Assembly (NCBI RefSeq): GCF_023823125.1
Contig: NZ_CP090949.1
Location: forward strand, 2,318,001-2,382,000
Direction of reading: 5' to 3'
Length of the DNA: 64,000 nt
From: Erythrobacter aurantius
GTDB taxonomy: Bacteria > Pseudomonadota > Alphaproteobacteria > Sphingomonadales > Sphingomonadaceae
The notes under the pieces are model-generated. The model saw only the letters and a program-made list of their open reading frames with translations, ran no database searches and was not told the origin of the DNA. Made by a program: the position numbers and the translations under genes. Below, one piece after another: positions 18,734 through 28,449 of this stretch. The stretch's first letter is position 1; every line of letters starts with the position of its first letter.

Positions 18734-19690
18734 TCAGTCGCTGTCAAGTTCCTCACATTTCACATCCGGCAGCGCGACCGAGAACCGTCCCCGCGCACGA
18801 GGATCATAGAAGCGGGCGTCGTAGAGGATCACCGAGCCATCATCAGCCCGCACCGCAAAGGGCGCGCGCGACCAGAAGAGGAAGGCATCGAGTTGGGAGG
18901 TCTCCAATCGCTCGTCGTCCAAATCCGGCAATTCGCAATTCCGGTCAGAAAGCGGCCGATGCTCCCCCAGAAATCCGGGCGTGTAGACCCCGACCTGCCA
19001 CACTCCGTCCGGCATCTTGTGAAGCAGCTCCCGCTCCCAGAAATAGAGGGGCAGCGGGCTCACGATGACTTCGGCGAGGCGGCCATAGCCATGGGTGCCA
19101 TTCGCGCCGTCACGGATCGCTTCGGACCAAAGCCAGTTTACCCCGATATAAGCCAGCATTGCCGCAATCCCGATCCGCGCAGGCTTGGCCCAATTCCCGC
19201 GCTTCTTTTCCTGCCGCCGCGACCACCACAGGCTGGCGATCAGCAGCGCCCACAACCACACGTCGATGATGAACAGCGTGTCGCCATAGAACCACTGCGA
19301 GGAAAACGGCTCCAGAAACCGCACGCCATAGACATTGAGCCAGTCGAGCGCCGGGTGGCTTAGACAGCCGATGAAGCTGAGGGCATAAAGCCACCCGAAA
19401 TGCACCGGCAGGCGTCCTTCGGGCCTCTTGCCGCGCTTCGTCTGCCACCGGTCAAACGCCCACAGCAGCCCCGCCAGTATCAGCGGCAACAGCACCATCG
19501 CGGGCGGGCCGTGAGTGATCCCGCGGCGAAAGCCCAGATGCTCGGTCCCCTCCAGCCAGAAAAAGCACGCAGCATCGACATCGGGCAGGTTCGCGCCGAT
19601 GATCAGGGCAGGCATGGCGAGCCCGGTTTTCTTCTTCAGCCCCGCCTGCCCCAGCACCGCGCCGACAAGGCTATGTGTAAGATTGTCCAT
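18734..19690 (-). CDS. YdjM-type membrane metal-dependent hydrolase
   Basis: A 318-residue inner-membrane protein of the LexA-regulated YdjM/YbcI family. It begins MDNLTHSLVGAVLGQAGLKKK, with the conserved early histidine, then GANLPDVDA and FRRGITHGPPAMVLLP, which supply the presumed metal ligands. At least four membrane segments follow, including ALSFIGCLSHPALDWLNVYG. The substrate is unknown. It sits 15 bases upstream of the photolyase start on the same strand; both could belong to a DNA-damage response, but no LexA box was found. Confidence 0.85.
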   Translation of the reverse strand: MDNLTHSLVGAVLGQAGLKKKTGLAMPALIIGANLPDVDAACFFWLEGTEHLGFRRGITHGPPAMVLLPLILAGLLWAFDRWQTKRGKRPEGRLPVHFGWLYALSFIGCLSHPALDWLNVYGVRFLEPFSSQWFYGDTLFIIDVWLWALLIASLWWSRRQEKKRGNWAKPARIGIAAMLAYIGVNWLWSEAIRDGANGTHGYGRLAEVIVSPLPLYFWERELLHKMPDGVWQVGVYTPGFLGEHRPLSDRNCELPDLDDERLETSQLDAFLFWSRAPFAVRADDGSVILYDARFYDPRARGRFSVALPDVKCEELDSD

Positions 19691-19788
19691 GGTTTTGCTG
19701 CCTATCCCCGCGCCAGCATCAAAGCGAGTGGAAATGCGCCGCCAACTCGCCTAGCGATGCGGCAGAGCACGGGAGAGAGAATACCGCG

Positions 19789-20739
19789 ATGACTGATACC
19801 CCATACATCCGCCCCGACATGAAAGCCTTTCTCGATGCGCTTGCCGCGATCGGCGGACCTAAGATCGCCGAGATGACGCTGGAGGAAGCGCGCGCTTCCT
19901 ATGTCACGCTGCACGGCATGGCGGACCGTCCGGCGCGTGATCTGGCACTGGTGCGCGATCTGACCTGTCCCGGCCCGGATGGCGACATCCACCTGCGCCT
20001 CTATGACACACGCGAGGCACGCGAACCCGGCCCGGTCATCACATTCTACCACGGCGGCGGTTTCGTGATCGGCGATCTGGAGACGCACCACAATCTCTGC
20101 ACCGAGATTGCCGCGCTGATGGACCTGCCGCTGGTCGCGGTCGATTACCGGCGGGCGCCGGAGCACCCCTTCCCCGCCGCGATTGACGATTGCGAGGCGG
20201 CAACGCGCTGGATCGCTTCCTCGCCTGAAGGTTTAGGGCGCGAAGTCACGGGCATCGTCACCATCGGCGACAGCGCCGGAGGCACGGCGACGCTGGCGGT
20301 GGGGCAATTGCTGGCCGACAATCCCGCCGATGTCCCGGTGGTGTTGCAGGTGCCGATCTTCCCGCTTGCCAGCAATGCGATGGGATCAACCAGCCTTGAG
20401 GAATTTGCCGACGGCTTCATCCTCAGCAAGGTCGCGGTCGAGTTCTTCGATCAGGCCTATGGCGCGCCGCGCGACGATCACCGCGCGTTTCCGATCCTGG
20501 GCGATCACTGCAAGGCGCCGCCGACGGTGCTCGTCACCGCCAGCCTCGATCCGATCCGGGATTCGGGGCGCGATTATGCCAAGGCGCTGGCCGATGCCGG
20601 GCGCGACTGCGTGTTCCTCGAAATGCAGGGTGTCACCCACAGCTTCACCAATATCCGGCAGGCTGTTCCCAGCACTCAGGGCGATCTGGAACGGATGATC
20701 GCGGCGATGAAGTTCATGCTCGGGAATCCGGCCCAATGA
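19789..20739 (+). CDS. Alpha/beta hydrolase, hormone-sensitive lipase family
   Basis: A 316-residue esterase of the HSL (family IV) group. The oxyanion motif HGGGFVIGDLETH is near residue 88 and the nucleophile elbow GDSAGG near 161. The catalytic aspartate is expected in SLDPIRDSG and the histidine in GVTHSF close to the C-terminus. No signal peptide is present, so it should act on short acyl esters in the cytoplasm. Its stop overlaps the rppH start in an ATGA arrangement. Confidence 0.9.
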   Translation: MTDTPYIRPDMKAFLDALAAIGGPKIAEMTLEEARASYVTLHGMADRPARDLALVRDLTCPGPDGDIHLRLYDTREAREPGPVITFYHGGGFVIGDLETHHNLCTEIAALMDLPLVAVDYRRAPEHPFPAAIDDCEAATRWIASSPEGLGREVTGIVTIGDSAGGTATLAVGQLLADNPADVPVVLQVPIFPLASNAMGSTSLEEFADGFILSKVAVEFFDQAYGAPRDDHRAFPILGDHCKAPPTVLVTASLDPIRDSGRDYAKALADAGRDCVFLEMQGVTHSFTNIRQAVPSTQGDLERMIAAMKFMLGNPAQ

Positions 20740-21209
20740 GCGAGCTTCCCTATCGTCCCTGCGCCGGCTTCATGCTGGTGAACCACGAACGCAAAGTCTT
20801 CGTCGGCCAGCGCATCGACGCCTCGGCACACGGTTTCTGGCAGATGCCGCAGGGCGGGATCGACAAGGGCGAAGACCCGCAGGAAGCGGCCCTGCGCGAG
20901 TTGGAAGAGGAAACCGGGATCGGCGCGCATCTGGTGGAGGTGATCGCCCCCGCATCGCGCACCATGCTGTATGATCTGCCGCCCGATCTGCTGGGCCGGG
21001 TGTGGAAGGGCAAATATCGCGGACAGGAACAGTTCTGGTATCTCGGCCGCTTCCTCGGCAGCGATGCCGATATCAACCTTGAGGCGCATGATCCGCCCGA
21101 ATTCAACGAATACCGCTGGATCGCGCCCGAACAGCTGCCCGAGCTGATCATTCCGTTCAAGCGCGATGTCTACACCGCGCTGGTCAAGGAATTCGCGCCG
21201 CTGATCTGA
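20736..21209 (+). CDS. rppH: RNA pyrophosphohydrolase (Nudix)
   Basis: A 157-residue Nudix hydrolase that removes pyrophosphate from the 5' end of mRNA and so starts decay. The Nudix box runs from GGIDKGEDPQEAAL through RELEEETG at about residues 42-64, with all glutamates kept, and the RppH-typical WQMPQGGID precedes it. The start FRPCAGFMLVNHERKVFVGQR pattern (here YRPCAGF) fits. It is coupled to the hydrolase gene by ATGA. Confidence 0.92.
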   Translation: MSELPYRPCAGFMLVNHERKVFVGQRIDASAHGFWQMPQGGIDKGEDPQEAALRELEEETGIGAHLVEVIAPASRTMLYDLPPDLLGRVWKGKYRGQEQFWYLGRFLGSDADINLEAHDPPEFNEYRWIAPEQLPELIIPFKRDVYTALVKEFAPLI

Positions 21210-21224
21210 TGATCGGTTGCTGGC

Positions 21225-21719
21225 CTAGTTGCTGGCAGGCCCGCCCTCTGCCGTGTCCGCTGCAAGCCGCGCCGGAGGGCCGGCGGCAATCGTCGCCTTG
21301 AGCGCGACGGTTTCGGGGCAGCTTTCGCCGCACAGGCTTTCAAGCCGGGAAAGGTTGCGCTGCGCCTTTTCGATCGCGCCCTTTTCCACCAGCGCCTCAC
21401 CCTCGCCCGAGATCGCGGCGAAATTGCCGGGATCGCGCGCAAGAGCCTCGCGATAGTAACGGATCGCCTTGCCCTGCAATCCGTCGCGGCGCGCAGCCTC
21501 AGCCAGATCGAGGAAAATCGGAGTGTAACCCGGATCGACGGCCAGCGCGGCTTCGAACGAGTCGATGGCGGTCTGCACATCGCCTGCTTCAAGAGCGGCG
21601 CGCCCTTCCGCAATCAGCATCGCGGCACGCGGTTCGGCCTCTCGTTCCCCCGCGCTCGTCACGCTTGCCGTGGTGGCAAGGAATAGCGAGAGTGCAGCGG
21701 CTACGGGCGCGAAACGCAT
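21225..21719 (-). CDS. Exported tetratricopeptide repeat protein
   Basis: A 164-residue protein with an N-terminal signal peptide (MRFAPVAAALSLFLATTASV, cut probably after TSA) and about three TPR units from residue 35 onward, such as AAMLIAEGRAALEAGDVQTA and AIRYYREALARDPGNFAAIS. Proteins of this kind are periplasmic scaffolds; no specific partner is evident. The ATG at 21719 has an excellent AAAGGAG site 7 bases upstream, so the longer open frame above it is not used. Two cysteines (CGESC) near residue 137 could form a disulfide. Confidence 0.85.
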   Translation of the reverse strand: MRFAPVAAALSLFLATTASVTSAGEREAEPRAAMLIAEGRAALEAGDVQTAIDSFEAALAVDPGYTPIFLDLAEAARRDGLQGKAIRYYREALARDPGNFAAISGEGEALVEKGAIEKAQRNLSRLESLCGESCPETVALKATIAAGPPARLAADTAEGGPASN

Positions 21720-21780
21720 GAACAGCTCCTTTGATGCAGACAGCCGGGATGGATAGGCGTTTGCCATGAGGTCAAGGCTA

Positions 21781-22959
21781 TCATGCCGAACGCAGGATGG
21801 CGACAAAAAACCCGTCCGTGCCATCGTGATGCGGCGTGAGGCGCATGCCCGCCCCTTGCGACCTTCCCAAGGGGATATCCACGGCCTCCGCCTGCCAGCC
21901 CTGATGCCGGGCAAGGAAAGCAGCAATCCTGTCCGCGCCTTCTTCGTCAAGCACCGAACAGGTTATGAAAGCGAGCACGCCGCCCGCCCGCACCAGCGAT
22001 GCGCCGATGTCGAGCACGTGATCCTGCAGCTTGGTGAGACGTTCCAATTCGCCGCGATCAAGCCGCCAGCGTCCTTCGGGATTGCGGCGCCAGGTGCCGG
22101 TGCCCGAACAGGGCGCGTCGACAAGCACACGGTCTGCCTTGCCCAGCCACGGGGCAAGCGCTTCTGCCTCACGGCCGGGATCGAGCAGAACGGTGTGATC
22201 CACCTGCGCCCCGGCGCGCGCGGCGCGGGGAGCCAGATTGCCGAGGCGGCGTTTGTCGGTATCGCAAGCGATCAGGCTGGCCGCATTACCGGTTGCCGCT
22301 GCCAACGCCAGCGTCTTGCCCCCTGCCCCGGCGCAAAGATCGACAATCACTTCGCCCGGCTGCGGGTTCAACGCGGCGCAGACCCATTGGCTGCCGTGGT
22401 CCTGTATCTCGATCAGCCCTTCGCGAAAGGCATCCCATTGTTCGACCTGAGTGCCTGAGGGAAAGCGCAAGCCCTGCGGCGCAGCCAGTGGCTCGCCCGC
22501 TTCGGGAAGCGTGATGGAGCCGCGATCCGCCTTCAGCGCGTTGACCCGGATATCCAGCGGGGCGCGTTCGAGCAGCGCCCATGCATCCGCGCCTTTCAAT
22601 CCCGAAGCGGTGATCCTTGAAGCAAGCCATGATGGGCCGATTCCGGTCTTGGCCGGTTTTTCATCCTCGCCAATCGCTGCGGGGCCATGTGGCGATCCGT
22701 CGAACAGCGGGGCAATCGCCTTGTCCTTGGCCGCCAGCGCCAGCATAGCGGCGCGCCCGCTGTGCGGCGTCGGCCCGCACAGCCTGATCGCGGCATAGAC
22801 AAGCTCGCGGACGGCCCGCCGGTCTTTCGACCCGGCATAGCGGCGTTGGCGGAAATAGTCGGCGATCAGCCTGTCAGCCGGCGCGCCCTTGGCACGGGCA
22901 GCCTCGATGATCTGGTCGAGCAGTTCGATCGCGGCCTGAACGCGTGCGGCGGGTGTCAT
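21781..22959 (-). CDS. RsmB/NOP family 23S/16S rRNA (cytosine-5) methyltransferase
   Basis: A 392-residue class I SAM methyltransferase with an N-terminal NusB-like RNA-binding half and a catalytic half of the Fmu/RsmB kind. Motif I is VDLCAGAGGKTLALAA, motif IV is VDAPCSGTGTWRRNPEGRW with one catalytic cysteine, and motif VI is ITCSVLDEEG with the second. It forms 5-methylcytosine in ribosomal RNA, usually C967 of 16S rRNA; the target here is inferred. The ATG at 22959 (MTPAARVQAAIELLD) starts the conserved part. Confidence 0.9.
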   Translation of the reverse strand: MTPAARVQAAIELLDQIIEAARAKGAPADRLIADYFRQRRYAGSKDRRAVRELVYAAIRLCGPTPHSGRAAMLALAAKDKAIAPLFDGSPHGPAAIGEDEKPAKTGIGPSWLASRITASGLKGADAWALLERAPLDIRVNALKADRGSITLPEAGEPLAAPQGLRFPSGTQVEQWDAFREGLIEIQDHGSQWVCAALNPQPGEVIVDLCAGAGGKTLALAAATGNAASLIACDTDKRRLGNLAPRAARAGAQVDHTVLLDPGREAEALAPWLGKADRVLVDAPCSGTGTWRRNPEGRWRLDRGELERLTKLQDHVLDIGASLVRAGGVLAFITCSVLDEEGADRIAAFLARHQGWQAEAVDIPLGRSQGAGMRLTPHHDGTDGFFVAILRSA

Positions 22960-22984
22960 CGAAAGACCTAAGGCAAAAGTGGAA

Positions 22985-23026
22985 CGGTCGCGCAGTGACC
23001 GCAAGGGCGAAGGTCCGCCCGCAGCG
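22985..23026. repeat. Dispersed hairpin element, copy 1
   Basis: A short imperfect hairpin (CGGTCGC at 22985-22991 and GTGACCG at 22995-23001) leads into a GC-rich tail at 22998-23026. The same hairpin plus tail occurs at 56189-56229; the 29-base tails differ at only 3 positions. It lies between the RsmB-like gene and guaB. Confidence 0.6.
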
Positions 23027-23088
23027 GGTGCGTAGCACGGCGGAGCATGTATAGCGAGGAAGCGTCCGCGGATACGGGCGCGCGCAAG

Positions 23089-24576
<1,488 letters not shown>

Positions 24577-24640
24577 TCAGGCGGATCGAATCGTGCACGT
24601 CCCTGTAGGGCGGGTTTTGCGGGAAAGCTAGGGCGTGAGC

Positions 24641-26119
24641 CTATTTGTCGGCGGCGGGATAGGCTGTGGTGCTGGCAAAGCGGCGGATCAGTTCCTCGTG
24701 CAGCAGCAGATCGTCGATCGCCCCGCCCAGTTGCAGCGCCTCAAGCTCGTCACCGAGACGGTGGTAATTGCTCGACAAATAGGGATCGAGAATGATCTCC
24801 GAACCGAAGGAGCTGGACAGGAACACCGCCGGAACCCCTGCCTCCAGCAAGGCCCAGCCATCCTGCCGCCGCACGAACCTTTCGGCCAGTTGCTTGTCGC
24901 CAAGTTCGCGTTTGCCCGCGAGCATCACTTCGAGGATCACCGGATCAAGGCCGGTGCGCCCTTCCCCGACAAAGCCCACCGGGCTGCCTGCTGGCGCTAT
25001 CGCCACCGTGTCGAAATTGAAGGCGGCCACGATGCTGTCGAGCGGCAGCGGAGGTTCCTCGACAAAGGCCTTTGCCCCCAGCAATCCGGATTCCTCGGCG
25101 GTGGTGGCAAGGAAGTAGACGTCGCGATCCAGAGGGCCGCTGGCAGACAAACGGCGTGCCAGTTCCAGCATCACCGCAATGCCGCTGGCATTGTCGATTG
25201 CGCCGTTGCAGATGCGGTCCTCGCTGGTTTCGGGACGACATTCACCCAGATGGTCCCAATGGCCCAGCAGCAGCACCGCGCCCGATCCGCGCACCTGTCC
25301 CGGCAACAGCCCGAGGACATTGGTGCTGTTGAATTCGCGCCGGTCCGAAACCGCTTCGATAGTGGCCTGCGCGCCAAGCGGCCCGGGTGCGAAATCCTCG
25401 CCCGCAGCCGCCTCGATCAGCGAATTCCAGTATTCCTCGCCCAGCACCTTCTGCATCGCAGCCTGCGTGACGAAGGCGCTCAGACGCTTTTCCTCTTCGC
25501 TGGCGAGGAACACGCGCTCCCGCCCAAAGGCGCGGTTTGTAGCGGTAATCGCCTCGGCATCCTCGACCACTGTGATGATTGCCGCCGGATCGGCTTCGAA
25601 CAGGCGCGCGCGCCGGGCCGGACTGACACCGGGTTCGCCCAGCATCACCACGACTTTGCCCGCGATCATCTCCGGCTCGACCGTTTCGCCTTCGAACCCG
25701 ACGAAGATCATGCTCGCGCCATTGACCAGCAGGCGCCGGGCCGAAGTGAAGGCTGCGGCATCCTCTGCTGCGAGCGAGGTGGTGCGCCCTTCATAGGCAA
25801 TCGAGATCGCGCTGGAACGCGCGGTGCTGCTCACCAATGCTACCGGCGCCTTCCATGCGCTGCCGGGGTCATTGGTACCCGATACCAGCCCGGCCTGTTG
25901 CATCTGGCCGATGATATATTCGACCGTCAGAACCTCGCCCTCGGTCCCCGGCTGCCGTCCGGCGAACTTGTCACTCGCCAATACCGAGATATCGCGCATC
26001 AGCGCGGTTTCGATCTGTGCGCGTTCCTCGATCGGCGCGGTGGCGAGCGGAACCTTGGCGCAAGCCGCCAGCGCCAGGCTGACGGCGAGCAAGACGAAAT
26101 TGCGACCCGCCTTGATCAT
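24641..26119 (-). CDS. M28 family metallopeptidase, predicted lipoprotein
   Basis: A 492-residue secreted peptidase. The signal peptide ends in the lipobox LALAAC near residue 20. A protease-associated domain lies in the first half, and the M28 catalytic part shows the zinc ligands in LLGHWDHLGE, NGAIDNASGIAVMLELARR and TTAEESGLLGAKAF. It should remove N-terminal residues from peptides in the periplasm or at the outer membrane. Its ATG at 26119 overlaps the stop of the 3-hydroxybutyrate dehydrogenase gene (ATGA), indicating coupling although the functions are unrelated. Confidence 0.88.
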   Translation of the reverse strand: MIKAGRNFVLLAVSLALAACAKVPLATAPIEERAQIETALMRDISVLASDKFAGRQPGTEGEVLTVEYIIGQMQQAGLVSGTNDPGSAWKAPVALVSSTARSSAISIAYEGRTTSLAAEDAAAFTSARRLLVNGASMIFVGFEGETVEPEMIAGKVVVMLGEPGVSPARRARLFEADPAAIITVVEDAEAITATNRAFGRERVFLASEEEKRLSAFVTQAAMQKVLGEEYWNSLIEAAAGEDFAPGPLGAQATIEAVSDRREFNSTNVLGLLPGQVRGSGAVLLLGHWDHLGECRPETSEDRICNGAIDNASGIAVMLELARRLSASGPLDRDVYFLATTAEESGLLGAKAFVEEPPLPLDSIVAAFNFDTVAIAPAGSPVGFVGEGRTGLDPVILEVMLAGKRELGDKQLAERFVRRQDGWALLEAGVPAVFLSSSFGSEIILDPYLSSNYHRLGDELEALQLGGAIDDLLLHEELIRRFASTTAYPAADK

Positions 26120-26883
26120 TCCGCCGTCCATCCCCCGTCGATGCTGTAATTCGAGCCGGTGATATTGCCCGCCTCGTTACGGCAGAGGAAGGCCGCGAGC
26201 GCGCCGACTTCTTCGGGCTGGACGAATTTCTTGGTTGGCTGCTTGGCCAGCAGCACATCGTTGATCACCTGTTCACGGGTCAGCCCGCGCGCCTTCATCG
26301 TATCGGGGATCTGCCCTTCGATCAGCGGGGTCCAGACATAGCCGGGGCTGATGCAATTGGCCGTCACACCCGTTTGCGCCAGTTCGAGCGCAATCGTCTT
26401 GGTGAAACCGGCAATGGCATGCTTGCTGGCATTGTAGGCGCTTTTGAACGGCGATGCGGTGAGCGAGTGCGCCGAGGCGGTGTTGATGATCCGGCCCCAG
26501 CCCTTCTCCTTCATCCCCGGAACGGCAAAGCGTGTGGTGTGGAACGCCGCCGTCAGGTTCAGCGCGATGATCGCGTCCCATTTTTCCGGCGGAAATTCCT
26601 CAACCGGGGCAACATGCTGCATCCCGGCGTTGTTGACGAGGATATCGATGGTGCCGATTTGCTCCATCATCGCGGCGATGGCATCCGCATCCATCAGGTT
26701 CGCGCCGTTGTATTCGGCCCCGAGTTCCGCCCGGATCGCCTCGATCTCGTCCGGATCGCCGAAGCCGTTCAGCACCACGTCGGCCCCTTCGGCACGAAGC
26801 GCGCGAGCGATTGCCAGCCCGATCCCAGACGTCGATCCCGTTACCAATGCGCGTTTGCCTTTGAGCGCTTCGCCCTTGAGCAT
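26116..26883 (-). CDS. 3-hydroxybutyrate dehydrogenase
   Basis: A 255-residue SDR that interconverts 3-hydroxybutyrate and acetoacetate with NAD, part of polyhydroxybutyrate or ketone-body use. The cofactor motif is TGSTSGIG near residue 15, followed by NNAGMQHVAPVEEFP, the catalytic serine in TASAHSLTASPFKSAYNASK with Y and K, and the family-typical CISPGYVWTPLIEGQIPD. The ATG at 26883 (MLKGEALKGKRAL) lies 9 bases after an AGGAG site and is preferred to two upstream ATGs. The stop overlaps the M28 peptidase start. Confidence 0.9.
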   Translation of the reverse strand: MLKGEALKGKRALVTGSTSGIGLAIARALRAEGADVVLNGFGDPDEIEAIRAELGAEYNGANLMDADAIAAMMEQIGTIDILVNNAGMQHVAPVEEFPPEKWDAIIALNLTAAFHTTRFAVPGMKEKGWGRIINTASAHSLTASPFKSAYNASKHAIAGFTKTIALELAQTGVTANCISPGYVWTPLIEGQIPDTMKARGLTREQVINDVLLAKQPTKKFVQPEEVGALAAFLCRNEAGNITGSNYSIDGGWTAE

Positions 26884-27008
26884 TTCCATCAACTCCTGCA
26901 ACTGTAGCTTCGACAATGCTTTCGCCTCGCTAGCCTGCTGTGTCCAGAGGTTTGCAAGCGCGATTTACCGGTTGCAACATTGCCGGGATCGGTCGGGAGG
27001 AAAATTCA

Positions 27009-27878
27009 GTGCGGCTCAATCCATTCGATACGGACAAGATCAAGGTCCGATCCAGCGGCGGTGGCGGTGGCGGGATGCGCAGCGCGGGCGGCGTGGGTTG
27101 CGGCACTCTGGTGATCGCGCTGGTCGCCGCGCTCGCATTCGGAGTTGACCCGGCACAGACCGTTGCCGTGTTGGGCGGGATCGAACAACAAGGCTCGCCC
27201 CAGACATCGCAGGGCGACCTCACCGAGCAGCAAGTGTGCAGCAGCAACCCCTATGCCCGCGAGGCCTGCGATGCGCTGACCAGCCTAAACGAGACATGGG
27301 CCCCCGAATTCGCCCGCGCCGGGGTGCGGTTCGAAGAACCGGTGCTCGATCTGTATCGCACCGGCCGCGTCAACACGCAGGGCTGCGGCAGCGCGTCGTC
27401 TGCGGCGGGGCCGTTCTATTGCCCGGCGGACCTTGGCATCTACATCGATGTCGGCTTTTACGATCAGCTCGCGCAGATGGCCGGAACCGGCGGCGATTTC
27501 GCGCGGCTTTACGTTATCGCGCATGAATATGGCCACCACATCCAGAACATGACCGGCCTTGCCGCGCAGGTGCGCAGCCTTCAGCAACGCAACCCTTCGC
27601 AATCCAACGCGCTTCAGGTGCGCATGGAATTGCAGGCGGATTGCTATGCCGGAGTATGGGCGGGCAAGAACCGCAGCCGGATCGAACGCGGCGATATGGA
27701 AGAAGGGCTGCGCGCCGCCAGTTCGATTGGCGACGACACGCTGATGCGCAACGCCGGACAGCGCATCAATCCCGAAAACTTCACCCACGGAACCAGCCAG
27801 CAGCGCATGGACGCGTTGCGGCGGGGATTGGAGAGCGCCGATGACGCGGCATGCGATGTCTATTTCGACTTCAGCTAA
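27009..27878 (+). CDS. YpfJ-type neutral zinc metallopeptidase (KPN_02809 family)
   Basis: A 289-residue membrane-anchored putative protease. It begins with a GTG (VRLNPFDTDKIKVRSSGG) placed 8 bases after a strong GGGAGG site, and the N-terminal pattern RxNxFDTxxIxxRRG is the family hallmark. A glycine-rich linker precedes a single membrane segment (GTLVIALVAALAFGV). The active-site motif HEYGHHIQN lies near residue 171, with the downstream ELQADCYAGVWA. Physiological role is unknown. It overlaps the next gene by 23 bases. Confidence 0.88.
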   Translation: MRLNPFDTDKIKVRSSGGGGGGMRSAGGVGCGTLVIALVAALAFGVDPAQTVAVLGGIEQQGSPQTSQGDLTEQQVCSSNPYAREACDALTSLNETWAPEFARAGVRFEEPVLDLYRTGRVNTQGCGSASSAAGPFYCPADLGIYIDVGFYDQLAQMAGTGGDFARLYVIAHEYGHHIQNMTGLAAQVRSLQQRNPSQSNALQVRMELQADCYAGVWAGKNRSRIERGDMEEGLRAASSIGDDTLMRNAGQRINPENFTHGTSQQRMDALRRGLESADDAACDVYFDFS

Positions 27879-28377
27879 GGCGGGCATTGCCCTCGCGCTG
27901 GCAGTTTGCCTTGCCGCCCCGGCTCAGGCGCAGGTGATCAAGGATGATCCCGACGCGATGGATGTCGCGCGCACCCCGCTGGAAGATTTCAACATCGACA
28001 GCGATGATATCCCGGAAATTCTGGTGAAGGCCGCCGGCGATCCCTACGCCTCCGAAGGGTTCACCACCTGCAATGAAATCGTTGCCGAGATCGCCGCGCT
28101 CGACCGGGCATTGGGTGCCGATTTCGACATTGCCGATGACGAACAACGCCGCATCAGCCGCGGGCGCATCGCGCAAAGCGTGGTCGGGTCTTTCATTCCG
28201 TTTCCCGGGATCGTTCGCGAAGTGTCGGGCGCGAATGCGCGCCGCAGCGAAGTCAATCTGGCGATCACGGCAGGCATGGTGCGGCGCGGCTTCCTGAAAG
28301 GCATGGGATTGCAGCGCGGCTGTTCCTATCCCGCCCGCCCGCGCGAGGAACGCGGGACCATGACTTCGGGCAAATAG
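27856..28377 (+). CDS. Conserved hypothetical exported protein
   Basis: A 173-residue protein with a clear signal peptide (SAKAGIALALAVCLAAPAQA) and a mature part rich in acidic residues, starting QVIKDDPDAMDVARTPLEDF. Its central segment (CNEIVAEIAALDRALGADFD and SVVGSFIPFPGIVREVSGAN) recurs in sphingomonad proteins of unknown role. An ATG at 27841 is in frame, but 27856 gives the better signal peptide. It overlaps the YpfJ-type protease gene and is probably co-translated with it. Confidence 0.7.
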   Translation: MSISTSAKAGIALALAVCLAAPAQAQVIKDDPDAMDVARTPLEDFNIDSDDIPEILVKAAGDPYASEGFTTCNEIVAEIAALDRALGADFDIADDEQRRISRGRIAQSVVGSFIPFPGIVREVSGANARRSEVNLAITAGMVRRGFLKGMGLQRGCSYPARPREERGTMTSGK

Positions 28378-28390
28378 CCCCTCCACACAG

Positions 28391-28422
28391 AAAAAGGGCC
28401 GGCGTCATGACGACACCGGCCC
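28391..28422 (-). terminator. Rho-independent terminator of the BlaI/M56 operon
   Basis: Read on the minus strand, a 7-bp GC stem (GGGCCGG at 28396-28402 paired with CCGGCCC at 28416-28422) is followed by five T residues at 28391-28395. The loop contains the self-complementary CGTCATGACG. It lies 28 bases after the M56 gene stop. Confidence 0.8.
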
Positions 28423-28449
28423 GCTTGCTTCCCTCAGGCTCGATGGGGC

